Assembly: GCA_037127315.1 (NCBI GenBank)
Contig: JBBBDQ010000330.1
Location: forward strand, 3,907,501-3,971,500
Source: Ascarosepion bandense
Taxonomy: Eukaryota; Mollusca; Cephalopoda; Sepiida; Sepiidae
Length of the DNA stretch: 64,000 bases
Direction of reading: 5' to 3'
The position numbers and the translations under genes are program-made. The notes under the pieces were generated by a model. That model was given only the letters and a program-made list of their open reading frames with translations, did no database searches and was not told the origin of the DNA. Numbering within the stretch: the stretch's first letter is position 1; every line of letters starts with the position of its first letter. Positions 1 through 12,139 of the stretch are shown piece after piece.

Positions 1-295
1 ACAGGTCTGTAAAAGAGATTTGATATTTATTTATTGTTGGTTTACTTCTGGAACTTCTGCGTGGAGCAGATGCGCAAAGACCAGTTTTGGTCATTTGCTT
101 TCTGAATCTCTGAGGGCAAACATCCGGTCCCTTGCTTTGCTCGGTATCACCACAAATCATTGTTACACTTATATACTTAATTCATGCAATAAATGTAACA
201 ACTATTTTGGGACAAAAGTCATAATATTTTTGACATGAAGAATCATTATCAAAACTTATTTATTTACACTGTATATTTATAAAACCTATGAGACA

Positions 296-610
296 AGGAT
301 GTGTGTGGTGGTCCAGTGGATATCGGCTCGGAACAAGAAATCGGAGAGCCGAGTTCGAATTCCAGTTAAATTCATTGCATTCACTTACACGCAAATACCC
401 TTGGGAAAGGTATTAATCCGTCTCTTCCTTCCAGTTATGAGTTAAATAACAGGACAGATTGGGTTCTATAGCCTTGGCTGGCAACCAGTCTACCGCAGAA
501 AGCAATGGCAACCTACTGCAGGATAATCTTCTGCCCAGTCAGTCAGTCATGTCTCGAAAGAGACATTATTGCTCAAGCGTGTTTCACGTATGGCACTTAA
601 CTGACTGATG
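296..610 (+). repeat. tRNA-derived SINE (family 1), full-length
   Basis: A copy of about 315 bp. The head carries Pol III promoter boxes: an A box in GTGGTCCAGTGGATATCGGC and a B box in GAGTTCGAATTCC. A conserved body and tail follow (tacccttgggaaaggtattaatcc ... ggcacttaactgact). It looks like the least degraded copy in the window. Related copies or fragments occur at about 2.52, 4.35, 9.0, 12.14, 22.2, 24.47, 26.13, 37.15, 46.2 and 46.46 kb. Ohshima and Okada described tRNA-derived SINEs from octopus and squid, which supports a cephalopod source. Confidence 0.8.
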
Positions 611-829
611 AGACACTTATGTTTAATTAAACAGATTTTAAACATATTTTCATATTTACCAAAAAATTATTCTTTATTTTTAGTTGATGCTGCTTATTTA
701 ACAGTTGTAGAATAACAATCTCAGATTTGTGGTAAAAGCAACATAAATAGAAAACTAGTCAAAGATTAATAAAAAATTTTCCAGACTGTTATAATTTTTA
801 TGATTGTAACTTTTATTATTTACATTCAG

Positions 830-1330
830 TCTAATGTTCACATTTTTTTTGTTACTATCATAATATTTCAGCTGTTATACTCTCCATCCTGCTTCAGGTG
901 TTTGTTGATCAAAGTAGTCCTCAGAAAATTTTAAATAATTTATCTAATCTACATGGTTAAAGTGTTCTCATTCCACTGTTCATGTCTTGGGATATAGTCG
1001 TGTTCTTTTTTGGTAGTAAGCAGTTATTACTCTTCCTTTTTTTACTGAGTCCAAGTCTGTACTACCCATCCTAGGGATTGAACACAAAATTAATCTGCCA
1101 TCAAATCCATGGACTAATCCTTTAATTCTCTAGGTTATTGTGGACTGGAGAACAAGAACAAACTCTCTCTATAGATTAATTAAATAAAGTGTTCGATTTG
1201 AAATTCCCTGGTAGATATCTGAAAAAGTTTGAATGGCTCAACAGTTAAAACATTGTAATAACAACAAAGACATTAGTTTAAATGTAAATAATATAAATAG
1301 TGATAATTACTCATCCCAGAAATTTAGACA
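830..1330. repeat. SINE family 2 fragments, rearranged
   Basis: Three pieces of the second SINE family occur in mixed orientation. 830-925 is a reverse tail (gctgttatactctccatcctgcttcagg). 1010-1130 is the reverse complement of the head, including the B-box-like ttgaacacaaaatt region. 1165-1330 is a forward tail ending in aacaacaaagacatt. The inverted arrangement suggests two insertions or a local inversion. Confidence 0.5.
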
Positions 1331-1369
1331 GTTACATTATACTTTAACAATGACACTGGAAATAGGGTA

Positions 1370-1890
1370 ATCAGTTAATTCCTCTCACTAGGCTATACAA
1401 AAGTCAAACCAGGCTGAAAATGGAGTACTGCTGCCATATATGACTTAATTTTCCAATCTCAAGAGTCCAAAAACAACTCTGTATCCTTGTAGGTGATTAA
1501 TTATTTACAACTGTACAACCCCTTCCTCACAGATGAAATACTGCAAGCCTCTGACTGATTTATTGCTATTTTCTTGGAAAAGTGTTCTGATGAATTACAT
1601 TCCTTAGTTCTATCAGTTTACACATTCACAGCTAATATCTGCCTTGCAACACACATTGTAGTGAATTATCCTCATTCTATAGATATTTAATTTGCGAGAT
1701 GTAAGTTCCACTCAAGCAGCTTCTTTCCATGAATTGCTGCTTTGTGGGACCAACTCCCCAAAGAATGCTTCCTTGATCACTACATATTATTGGGTCATTT
1801 AATATAAGTCTTACAGGACAAAAGTAAAAATAAATTAATAAAAAAGGAAATACAAATCCAGTTTTCACCAGAGTTAAAAAGGGTAACCCA
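1370..1890 (+). repeat. LINE-A 3' region remnant
   Basis: Similar over several hundred bp to 13.2-13.7 kb. Shared phrases include ctgtacaacc...ccacagatgaaatactgcaagc and gaattacattccttagttc. It probably derives from the C-terminal and 3' UTR part of the jockey/CR1-like LINE seen at 6.4-7.9 kb. No open frame of useful length survives. Confidence 0.4.
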
Positions 1891-2109
1891 AGACTGGTTT
1901 ATACCAGAGTTAAAAAGGCTGGCAAAAATTTGGTTTGCACCAGGATCAAAAAGATAGAGATAAGCTTAGTTTACATAAGATTCAAGAAAATAGGTATATA
2001 TCCAGTTTATATCAAAGTTTGCAAGTATCCACTTAGATGTTTCTTTTTGCAGTAGGGTACTAACCCACAGCACAGTTGGTGTATTCTAAGCCTTGCCAAC
2101 ATGGCAAGT

Positions 2110-2149
2110 GATATGGACTGTGGACACTGCTGTGTCCACAGTCCATATC
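2110..2149. repeat. Perfect 18-bp inverted repeat, 4-nt loop
   Basis: The arms gatatggactgtggacac (2110-2127) and gtgtccacagtccatatc (2132-2149) are exact reverse complements separated by TGCT. This would form a very stable hairpin in DNA or RNA from either strand. No surrounding element borders are recognised. Confidence 0.9.
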
Positions 2150-2520
2150 TGTGAAAATGTTAAGAAATTTCAAGCTTTCTGTCATTGTTATAAACAACCT
2201 GAAACTTGAAAAGGTTAACTAACTCAAATTTCAAATTTACACATTTGTTTTTTTTTTTAATTGTGCAGCTGTTCCACCAGCTGTGCATTGGTTTGTGTTC
2301 ACAGCTGGTAACAGCTAGCATTCATAAATTTTCTAAAGTTTATGCTGGTTTGCTTTTAATGTACTGCAATCCTTTGTGTATAAGTCATGGTGGGGGGGCT
2401 GAGTAGTATCCAAAAATATGATCTGCATCTTATACTTTAATTTAGAACTCAATCTCAGTTTCTCCAGGATTCAGTTGGGTCAAATTTGATTTATTTGTTT
2501 ATGAAAAGATAATACTTTTC

Positions 2521-2810
2521 TGGATGTGTGTTGTCATGCAATGGATATTAACTCAGAATGAGAAATTGGAGAACTGAGTTCAAATTCCAGTTGAATTCTT
2601 TGTATTCACTTATGCGCAAATACCTTTGAGAAAGATATTAATCCATCTCTCCTCCCTCTATTTATGGGTTGAATAGCAGGACAGATTAGGTTCTACAGAT
2701 TTAGTAGAAAGAAATGGCAACCCACTGTGGTAAAATATTCTTCTTAGTCATTTATGGATCAAGGGACATGATCTCCCAAGTGTGTATCATGTATGACACT
2801 TAACTGAATG
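2521..2810 (+). repeat. tRNA-derived SINE (family 1), diverged copy
   Basis: Starts ggatgtgtgttgtcatgcaatggatattaa and ends gtatgacacttaactg, colinear with the copy at 296-610. It is more degraded in both promoter boxes (A box atgcaatggata, B box gagttcaaattcc), so it is unlikely to be transcribed. Confidence 0.75.
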
Positions 2811-2839
2811 CCTATCTAATGATGTAATGCAAGGATGAA

Positions 2840-3380
2840 AAGTGCAATATTGAGATCCAAAGGTATATTGGCATGGCCAAGAATGCATTACAGAAGCTGA
2901 GCAGAATATTAAAAGATAGGAAAATTTCACTGGAAACAAAGAAGAGAGTATTGGATTGTTATGTGATGTCTGTCCTTCAATATGGCAGCAAATGCTGGAC
3001 AATCTCATCAAAAAGACTTGAAGTAACTGAAACGTGATTCTACAGAAGGATGCGAGGATACAATGGACGAAACATATGAGCAATAATGAGGTTTTGAAGA
3101 GGATGGACACAAAAAGAAAAATGATACTTAACATCAGGAAAAGATGACTGAATGAATGAATGAAGAAGGAGGGCTTGGAGAACCTGATGCTCACAGGATA
3201 GATAAAAGGTAAGAGAGACAAGGGAAAGTAATACATGACATACTTGATGGACTTGAGCAAATGGATGCTGAAATGGGGATTGAGTGGGATAACAGGGGTA
3301 TTAAGTGTGACAAGCAATAGAAAGATATGGAAGGCCATGATTGTATACATTCTGAAGGGACACGGTACATAAAAGAATAA
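2840..3380 (+). pseudogene. LINE-B 3' coding remnant (endonuclease-reverse transcriptase type)
   Basis: A degenerate copy of a segment repeated at least nine times here. Its consensus reads roughly RVLDCYVxSVLxYGSECWTI, then KMKKRLEATEMWFYRRML, then RKRQLKFLGHIMRKEGLENL. It includes tattggattgttatgtgatgtctgtccttcaatatggcagc and ends with a ctgaagggacacggtacat tail. This is the C-terminal part of a non-LTR retrotransposon. Frameshifts and a missing methionine-proximal part make it non-functional. Confidence 0.7.
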
Positions 3381-3639
3381 AAAGTCATGGATAGTTCCAT
3401 ATTTTTTCAGGAGTTTGTGTGAGTTTGAAAATCATTCAATGGTAAAAATATCATTTAATTTACAATAAAAATACAAAATTATGCATAAATTCAAAATGAT
3501 TGAAAGAAATACCTCAGGTTGTCACAAAAAAATTAAAACCAAACAAACAAATTAATATTTATTCAATTTTATTTTATCTTGTCAATATGAAGTAGTGATT
3601 TAATGGTCTTGTACACCAAAAGTCATTATCACATTTTTG

Positions 3640-3965
3640 TAATGCTTATAAGTCCTAAAAGTAAACCCAATGTGCCATATTTTTTTTTCTCTTCCTTTTT
3701 CACGAGTCATTTTCTTTCCTCTAAAATCAGGTGCATTTTATGCATGAAAATAAGTATTTTCCCCTGTGGAACTCTTGTTTTCCAATAAACTTTGATCTTC
3801 AAAAATGTAATTAAAATGTCAATCATTATCTTCTATATTCTTAATTCCTGTTCTTTAATTGTTCTATCTCCTTTCTATTTCTCATATTCTCTAACACTCA
3901 GTAACCACTTGCATCTTAGTGGATTTATTGCCTTTCTTGGGGGTGAAATAAAAAAGAATTATGGA
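3640..3965 (+). repeat. LINE-A 3' end, plus orientation
   Basis: Contains the LINE-A terminal signature ...ttgcatcttagtggatttattgcctttcttggggtgaaa, followed by an A-rich stretch. The same terminus occurs at 22.3-22.6 and 35.3-35.7 kb, and in reverse at 6.36, 20.9, 34.2, 36.3, 55.7 and 60.5 kb. It is a 5'-truncated insertion. Confidence 0.6.
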
Positions 3966-4344
3966 ACAATAGACACTAGAAGGTTAAGTTTTAAATGTAC
4001 TTACAGTTTTGGCATGAAATAAAGTCAGATAAAAATAAGTACAATGGTGGTGATGATTTATATGCTAATAATGAAATTAGTTCAAATGATAAGACTAATA
4101 TGGCAAATATGGCTAATAGTTGATTGGTTTTATCTTTACAGCTTATAAGCCTTTTAATGGGTTATTTAAAGTCAAAATAAAAGTTGAATTGTAAGTGAAA
4201 ATATTTTTTATGAGTGAATATTGCATTAACAATTTCTTTTAGAATAAAATAATTTTTCTAGATACAAGTCCTACTATTTAACTCTGGGGAGAGAAGAAAT
4301 GTATTTATAACTTTCTAAAAGCTATTTGCATGAAAGTAAAAAGC

Positions 4345-4425
4345 AATAAACTTGACTGGAAGTCAAACTTGACTCTCTGATTTCCCATTTTGAGCTGCTA
4401 TCCATTACACTACCTGCACATCCCA
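4345..4425 (-). repeat. SINE family 1 head fragment
   Basis: The reverse complement of the SINE head (gagctgctatccattacactacctgcacatcc). Only the promoter-box region remains, next to a hAT-like MITE. Confidence 0.6.
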
Positions 4426-4459
4426 ATATGGAAATACAGTAGAGCAGATTAGATAGAGT

Positions 4460-4911
4460 CAGGGCTGGATTATTCTTTAGGCTAGTACAACCTTTTATAA
4501 ATCAATGATTTTAATTTTCTAGATGTTATAAATTCTAAATAGTTTCATAAATTGAAATTATATCAATATGACAAACCCATGTTTATTTTTATTGTTTTAT
4601 TGTTATAATGATGTTTATAAAAAATCTGATTTTTAATACAGTTGTATTGAAATATGTGCTACTTTGGAATGCAATAAATAGTAAAATAGTGATATTTCTT
4701 TAAGAATATTTTTATTAACAAAAGATAGCAATTATAGTTTATTTAAAGAATTTGCAATAAGTTTACTTCAAGCTATGTATATGTTGCTAAAATATATCCT
4801 GAATAAAAGATATTCAAGAAAGGTGTGGTTGAATTAGAAGGTGGCACGTTCTGAGGCGTGCCGAATAATTTAAGTAGTCTATGGGCCCCAAACGGCTGTA
4901 ATCCACCCCTG
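4460..4911. mobile_element. hAT-like non-autonomous transposon (MITE)
   Basis: Terminal inverted repeats CAGGGCTGGATTA at the left end and, read inward from the right end, CAGGGGTGGATTA (12/13). It is flanked by imperfect 8-bp duplications gatagagt (4452-4459) and gatacaat (4912-4919). CAG-type termini with 8-bp duplications are characteristic of the hAT superfamily. The 452-bp interior is A+T rich and encodes no transposase. Confidence 0.65.
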
Positions 4912-5080
4912 GATACAATGTACCAGTGAAAATATTAATAAAGATTAAGATGTTTAACATTGTAACAGTGCATATTTTGACTTTTGTTACTTAGAGGATT
5001 TTATCAAATATCTTAACCACAAATTGCTAGTACTGTAGAAGAATATTGTTGAGAAGAAATTGGACAATAGGAAAACTTAC

Positions 5081-5198
5081 CAAATTGGAAATTGGAATAA
5101 GTTGGGCATACATGATAGCAGGCACTCATCACTCCTTCCATACAAAGGCCAAGGCCCATAGCATAAAACAGGCCATATGGTTGAGGAATACCATAATA
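5081..5198 (-). CDS. SIDT exon: TM4 start with GLFYAMG and SxxxH motif
   Basis: A 118-bp exon from phase 0, leaving one base. It encodes [20 protein letters not shown] then [19 protein letters not shown]. [38 protein letters not shown] is strongly conserved in SIDT proteins. The S-A-C-Y-H stretch is the SxxxH part of the CREST zinc site; the Asp expected just after NFQF would be in the next exon, left of this window. The acceptor is cttttcag|TATTAT and the donor is CAATTTG|gtaagt. Confidence 0.96.
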
Positions 5199-6109
5199 CT
5201 GAAAAGAGATGCAGAAAAAGATAATTCAATGTTTGGATGTTTTATACAATAAGCATTAGCATCAGCATAGGTGTAGATATTTATGGTTTTCATGTATACA
5301 AGTAAGGTCATCCAGCACTGCTCGGGTTAATGGTTTTATAAAGAACTATGAAAGTTATCTGATGGTTTTCTTAATAAAATAGCATTTGATAGTGCTGTAA
5401 AATTTTTATAATGTGGAAAGACAATTAGAAAAAATAGGTTTAATTTTAATGCACACACATTTTTTTCTCACAATAAACAGGAGAATCATTTAAGATAAAA
5501 GTGACACATTAATAAAACTGACATGTCATTTACATCTGGAAGGGTTCAATTTCAAATTACTATTTTATCAAATGCATGTCCTTGGAAGAAGAGTTTCCAC
5601 TTAGAACGCTCCTCCAGGATTTGAACACCTTAATAAAACAGAGTATTATCCAACCCTCTCTAACATTATGTTTTCATTTTTCTCCCTCCCAACTCTTTTG
5701 TAAGTTTATATTTACTGAAAACCTGTTAATTAGGGCATGCAGAATAAACATGGTAGTCAACTGATAAATGGAATGAATAAAAGAAATATTGTCTGCATGT
5801 AAGGGTTGCATGAGATTTCAGTAGATAATGGAATACCAACCATCTCCCTTCCTGCTTCTCTGTACTTTTAGTGTACTGAACAAATTGAGAAATAAATATT
5901 AAGATCAAAGTGCATAATCAGACAATTTTGTTTCAATTAAAGGAAAAACATGTTTACTACTTGAATTCAGCATGTTTCATTGAGTTCAATTTTAAGACCC
6001 TAAAATAACAAGAGAGATTAAATTAGCTGATATCCAGAAAATACTTTGAAACAATCAACTATCCTCTCTATTATAATAAAGACCATCATTTATTTATCTG
6101 TGTACACAC

Positions 6110-6345
6110 ACACACATATACATTTCCCTCCTGTCACACTCATGAAGAGAGAGACAATAGTGAGGCATTGTTGGCTCAGATCATTCTCTATACTAACAGT
6201 TATGAAAATTCTTGCCGCATGTTTACTCTTTAACAGTGTCTTATTTTATTTTTTTGCAATAATTATGTTGTCGAGTAGTGAAGAATATATATATATATAT
6301 ATAATATTTCCCTCCTGTCATGCACAGGGTTTTTTCTTTTTTTTT
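6110..6345 (+). repeat. Unclassified interspersed repeat flanked by (AT)n
   Basis: The stretch cctcctgtca...ctctttaacagtgtcttattttattttttt gcaataattatgt recurs in reverse orientation at 59.67-59.9 kb (gcaaaaaaataaaataataaggcactgttaaagag). Both copies abut an AT microsatellite. No coding capacity is visible. Confidence 0.5.
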
Positions 6346-6356
6346 TTATAATCATA

Positions 6357-7905
6357 TCGCCCAAAGCAAGGCATTTTATTGCTACTGGGGTTACATAGGA
6401 GGAAAGTTATGAGAAAGAGTGACAGGTTATAGGGGGTGTCAGGAAGTGGGTAAGAGAAGGATGAGAGTACTGATGAGAGTGAAGTGGACAGAGAAAGGAG
6501 TATGAATGAGAGGATGCAGGTTAGTGAGATAGGAGATGACTATTGACTTTACATTTAAATTCTTCTAAGTGAGCTAAGTTCATCAGAGCAGAAGCCATGA
6601 GATATTTGTAGAAGAGACACAGAGAAGCCACATTGTGCCGGTAGGAAAGTGATTGTATCCAAGCTGCCAAGTCGGGATCTATCACATTACAGATTCTCCA
6701 TTAGATTTTATCAAGGACACCTAGGTGGATAGCAGGAGCACCGAACCAGATATGGCAGCAGTATTCAATGCACGGGCAGATGGTAGGTTTATATATGTAC
6801 AAGATTGTTTCAGGCGGAAAATAACTTCCTGGCCCTACACAGAGAACCGACTTTCTTAGCAGCAGATTTAGCTATGGATTCTATATAGTCATTCCACTTG
6901 AAGTCTATTGTGAGAGTTAACCAGAGGAGGTGCAGTGTTTTGCTTTCAGGGAGACTAGCCTGATCCATGCTAATGGGGAGGGGGTAGGAGCGATTGTCTG
7001 TGATGGTTAAGAGATAGCAGCTTTGTTTTGGAAGCATTAAAATTTACAAGCCATTTTTTACCCCAGTCCGCCACAGATCAGAGGTCCTTTTCAAGTTCAA
7101 CAGCGAGATTTGCTTTGTCGGCCTCAGCAGATTTTTGATTGATGCAAGAGTAAACTGTAGTGTTGTCAGCATATATGCCTACTTGGGATCTTATTACATC
7201 TGGGAGATCGTTAATGTAGATAAGGAAAAGCATAGGACCTAGAATAGAGCCTTGAGGGACACCCGCGTTCATATGATAGTATTGGAAGGCATATCCATTC
7301 AATACTACCTTCATTGTGCAATTTGAAAGGAATGACTGGATAATATCAAACAATTGTCCCGTTATACCATAACCTTGCAGCTTGCATAGAAGGCCAGCAT
7401 GCCAGACTCTGTCAAATGCTTTGGAGATATCTAGGGCAACAGTTCAGGCTTCGCTGTTCTTGTCGAGAGCCTGGTGTATATATTCAGTGATGGTCGTGAG
7501 CATATCAGCAGTAGACCTGGTGAAGCGGAAACCATACTGTTTGTCAGAGAATAGTCTGTGAGCTGTGAGATGTTGAACCACCTCGGTGTTGATGATGGCT
7601 TCGAACACTGACAAAAATCTGTAGAAGGCTGATAGGGTGATAATTAGAAGGGTCAGAGGGTTCACCAGTGTTTTTATATATTGGAACTATGGAAGAGGAA
7701 GTCCAGCAGGCAGGAAAGCAAGAAGCAGAGAGGCAGTAGTTATAGAGTTTGGAGAGAACAGAGGAAAGTTCAAAGGAACATTTCTTCAGGACAATGATTG
7801 GGATTCCGTCACCGCTGCTCACTTTATGGTGGTCAAGCTTTGAAATTATGTTAGAGACCACAGAAGGAGTAATTTGGATGTCATTCAGTTTGGCCTGGGA
7901 AGTCG
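6357..7905 (-). pseudogene. LINE-A (jockey/CR1-like) reverse transcriptase fragment
   Basis: The longest LINE-A copy, 5'-truncated and frameshifted. In order on the minus strand: a KLDHHKVSSGDGIP region and PSNYHPISLL near 7.65-7.86 kb; a kinked middle; AGVPQGSILGPMLFLIYIND and GIYADNTTVYS near 7.12-7.27 kb; then ISMDQASLPESKTL and WNDYIESIAKSA near 6.85-6.98 kb. GVPQGS...LFLIYIND and YADx are RT motifs of non-LTR elements. The catalytic YADD reads YADN, which alone would abolish activity. The 3' end near 6357 carries the shared LINE-A terminus. Confidence 0.85.
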
Positions 7906-8299
7906 GATACAGATACTTAATGTAAGATACTCAACAGTGAGTACATCAATATATATGTTGCTGCCATTTTAGACAGCATATCAATATAAATAATTTGCTG
8001 TCATTTTTTACAGCATGAGCCAACTTGTATTATAAAGAAACGAGGCAGATTCTAAATTGTTTTTTAATGATAACAGAAAATACTATTTTTATCAGATATG
8101 AATTACAGTCAAGTTAATCGATCTTGATAGACATACTTCTTATCAAAGCCAAAGTGTAACTTGTACTTACCCAACCACTTTAAACAGTGCTGCTTATCCT
8201 AATGTTTTCTTTTTAAAGCCTTTCAATAAGTGTGCTGCTAAGGAAGTATAGATAGTGGCCTTTCTAGCAATTATGAAGTTGCTTATGGAGGATAGGGTA

Positions 8300-8830
8300 C
8301 TTAGAACCAAGATTAATGTGAGCGCGAAAGGGAAGCAAAACTAAAAGTGAATGTGAGAAAAATTTCCCCTTTCAATTATGACTGTACTGTTGTTATATCA
8401 ATCCTTCTATATGGCAATGAATGCTGGACAATCTCCTCACAGATAAAAAAGAGACTTGAAACAAAAGAAATGCAGTACTACAGAAGGATGCTGAAAATTC
8501 CATGGGCCAAGCATGTCAGCAACGATGAAATTTTAGAGAAAATGGAAATAAAAAAGACATTTATACTTAATATTTAATATCAGGAGGAGAGAGTTGAAAA
8601 TTCTAGAGCACATAATGAGGAAAGAGGGCTTGGAAAATTTGATGCATGAGGGACAAATTAAAAGCAGGAGGAACAGAGGAAGGAAACACATAACCTACCC
8701 TGTGAGCATAAGTAAATGAATCAAGGTTTAGGAGAGATAGCAAAAAGACGGTTTATTAAGCGCTAAAAAGGACAGGAAATTGTGGAGAGCTATGATCGCC
8801 TGCATTCTGAAGGGACATGGCATATAGAAG
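8300..8830 (+). pseudogene. LINE-B 3' coding remnant
   Basis: Contains LLYGNECWTISSQIKKRLET followed by KEMQYYRRMLKIPWAKHVSN in one open stretch (8347-8577), then frameshifts. The tail gtgagcctgaagggacatggcatatagaag matches other copies and runs into a (CT)n microsatellite at 8833-8857. Confidence 0.75.
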
Positions 8831-9004
8831 AAGTCTCTCTCTCTCTCTCTCTCTCTTTAATGCTAATTGTCATCAGTTTTATCCAATTTGTTTTTTTTTA
8901 GTTAACTCTATTATGATACATTTCATATGGAAAAATCTATTTTTACTTTCTACTTCCCACCATTATTGATGAGGATCAGGAAGCATGGACAACTGTTATG
9001 GTTT

Positions 9005-9225
9005 TGAATTCAGAGTTGTATTGTTTCTAGACTGGTTGTCAACCAAAGCTAGAGTACCCAGTCTGCCCTGCTATTTAACCCATAGCTAAGGTAAAAGAAA
9101 TGGATTCCTACCCTTCCCAAGGGTATTTGCATGTCAGTAAATATAACAAACTAAAGTGGAATGTGAACATGGCTCTCTTATTTCTCATTCTGAGCTACTA
9201 TCCACCACTCCACTTGCACATCCAA
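9005..9225 (-). repeat. SINE family 1, reverse copy
   Basis: The reverse complement of the SINE body and head (gactggttgtcaaccaaagct ... cccaagggtatttgcatgtca ... gagctactatccaccactccac). The tail segment is missing. Confidence 0.7.
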
Positions 9226-10093
9226 GTCCATAATCTTCATTGAAAAAAAAAAGTAATGTCAGTGGATCCCAAATTGTTTTTCTATTTTTAATTATATATA
9301 ATATCAGCAACCAAACAGGACAGACAAATTTCTCAGGAATTAACTATAGTTTGGATACTTTTTAGATTTTCATTGGAAATCTAAGATTATTAAAAAAATA
9401 TCAACTTCCCTTTATATTATAGTGTATAAAAGTGGGGAGTGGGCAAAACATAGAGAGATAAAAATCTGGGAGATATGGGTATGTCATGGCTCTTTTCCCC
9501 CAACCAAAGCAACACAAATGAGTGCAGATGATAGGTTTATTGTCACAGAAAATGAACTAGGTTCAAATTCTAGCCAAGGCTGTTTATACTTTGTTTGCAC
9601 TATTAGCCTTGAGAAAAGCACGAATCCATCTTTCTTTCCAAGGGTAGAACAACCAGTTTAGTAGATGTACAACTCTGAATTCAAAACCAGCCTATCTTGC
9701 TCTGGACATACCCAAGATTGGACTAGAAGGATATTCATGCTGTGATAGCTATATTCAAGTAATGGTTTATCTGTAACTACTTCTGTACAAGTACTATATT
9801 TACCTCCTTTTTCCCCATGGTGATAGGTCTTACCATAAGGTTGGTTTAATATGTGTGCCATACATACAGATGGAGAGCAAACATTGCCCAGTTCTTATGA
9901 CCATCATTTTTAGTGTAATCCTGTCACATGATTGCAACTCCAAGGACGAGGCTTCCCTTATAACTAAGTGGAATAGAGAACTGATTCTACAATTTGATCA
10001 CAGATCAAAGGCCAGAGAGTGTGCGCAGATGTCTGTTCATTATAACATTTTTTTAGACAATTTTTTTAACTGAAAAATGATCAGCATGCTTAC

Positions 10094-10142
10094 CTGCTCA
10101 ATATTTCCAAATTTTTTTACAGTTTCTCTATGTAACAAATCC
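10094..10142 (-). CDS. SIDT exon: short cytosolic linker TM3-TM4
   Basis: A 49-bp exon. Its first base completes arginine from the previous exon, and it then encodes DLLHRETVKKFGNIEQ and ends in phase 0. It was found by searching the intron for an exon with the only length class that restores frame. The acceptor tatttttag|GGATTT and donor GAGCAG|gtaagc are both strong. In SIDT proteins this position holds a short polar linker, REINHNRALLRN-like, before xYGIPxxxGLFYAMG. Confidence 0.85.
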
Positions 10143-12135
10143 CTAAAAATATACAAAGAAATTCATTGATAGGTAAAGCATTTTATTTCAAATAATTACT
10201 CAAGCTAATAAAATAGTCTCATATTTGAACACAAATGAACATAATTACAACAAAATACTAGAAACTAATTGTAATTAAAATGACTTAGGTTTAACATAAA
10301 AAAAAAACAAGACCACTGAAAAACCTATTGGATTCTTTTAAAAGCTGTTCCTGATTCAAAATGATGAGGTAACAATATTATTAATTTTATCATTGATGAA
10401 ATATATTTTAATTTGTATTTGCAATACAAGTTATTGTAATAATTATTATTACTCACATTATACAATATTATTTGGAACAAGTGCAGGAAAAATTTATTTT
10501 CTTTGGTATGAAATTAAAAACTGATTTCACACTGAAGGCCTTTCCATTCAAGTAACAGTAACCTTAGGATAACAATTTATACCAAATTTAGTATTGACCA
10601 TATAATTTTCAAAAGTGATGGCCAATCAAAAAATAAACAAAAAACACTTGTTTGTTTAGGGAGATTCATATTTATTGAAATAAAGTATGGGTGTCTACTT
10701 TTTGTGCACTTAGTTTAATTTTTTGTAGGTATTTTTTCAAAACAATAATTACATTTTTTTATTATACATAATTGTTTCTTTCTCACATTTATTTCAAAAT
10801 ACATAATGGCTGCAATTCATCATGTACCTATTTATTTATTTACCATCAAGTCATGTGACACAATTTATGTCTTATAATGACACATCTATAGTCTCTTCAC
10901 CCATTAAGTAGTTGCCAAACATCCAAGATATTTGACTATAAAAAAATTCTTATGTAGTGTAGTGAATTGTATATGATATATATATTTAAATTTAATAATG
11001 TTGTTATAATGAATTATAAATGTTTATTATTTTTCACACACATATCAGCTGGAATATAATATGCAAGTGTTTGTTTATATACACAGATTGATATAAGAAT
11101 GTGTATTAAAAACAAATAGTGAATTTCTTATTAACAATGCAATAAAAACAGAAAAATGAACCTAGATCAAAAATTCCTTGTTGAATTTTAATGAAATTTA
11201 GCACTGCAATCAGCAGAGGTTTAAAGTACAATATACTCCTAAGTTGGTTGAGGTATTATGTATCATTTAAGCTATATCTCAGGAACAAATATACATACTT
11301 ACAAGATTAGAGTTTTAGTATTATATAGATTACACTTTATATTTTGAATAAGCTTACTTATGTAAATAAATAAATAAACTGAATAAGCTATGTGGAAATA
11401 TCATTAATATATTTATCAAAAAAATATATAAAAATATACACATTATGTACATAATAAATGACATCAAATGTTATATCTTTAAAAAGAATCAGTTAGAATA
11501 TTAAAGGAAATTAACACACAAATTAGAAGATGATGGTATCTTTCACTTGATAAAATTGGGAGCAATACTTGTTGAAACCAATCATTTAGTTCTCTTCAAG
11601 GAGCTCATACTATAGGGTTACCTTTCAATTTCATCATATACACAGTATCACCTTTTTAGATGTAAACCTGCCTTTGGTATGGGTAGCAGTGATTGATTTC
11701 TTTTACAATGTACTGATGTAATATGATCACATGCAGAAATATGGTCTAGTAGGATTTTTTTAACTTGTTTGTAAGTCATACATCCAAGCAACTAACATAA
11801 CCAAAATGCTGCAAATGATTTTCATCATTTTATTTGGATATTTTGTTTATGCTGAAAGTGGCTATAACATTGATTATTCTTATTTAATGTTTTGATTGCT
11901 ATCAAATCACATGATCAACCTGTGGAACATTGATTAGTGAGAAACACTTAAAATTTTTGCAAACCTCTTTTGATATATTCAATCATGTACATTACCTTCT
12001 CCATAAACTGTACAAATTTTTGGTTTTTGCATTTAAGTCAGATTTTTACCTTTCTTAAAATAAAAAAAGCTGAAAATATTGCTTATTTTTGTAAACAACA
12101 ATCCATCAATTTTGACAAAATTTTTAAAAATGCAC
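10143..12135. other. A+T-rich intron without recognised features
   Basis: Part of the SIDT intron 10143-15110. It contains many homopolymer and TA runs and no open frame above noise. I see no transposon termini or RNA gene in it. The same applies to 12380-13200 and 13720-14640. Confidence 0.6.
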
Positions 12136-12139
12136 ACCA

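Noticed and set aside
1677..1868. 63-codon minus-strand frame
   Set aside because: Antisense to LINE-A 3' remnant sequence with no recognisable motif.
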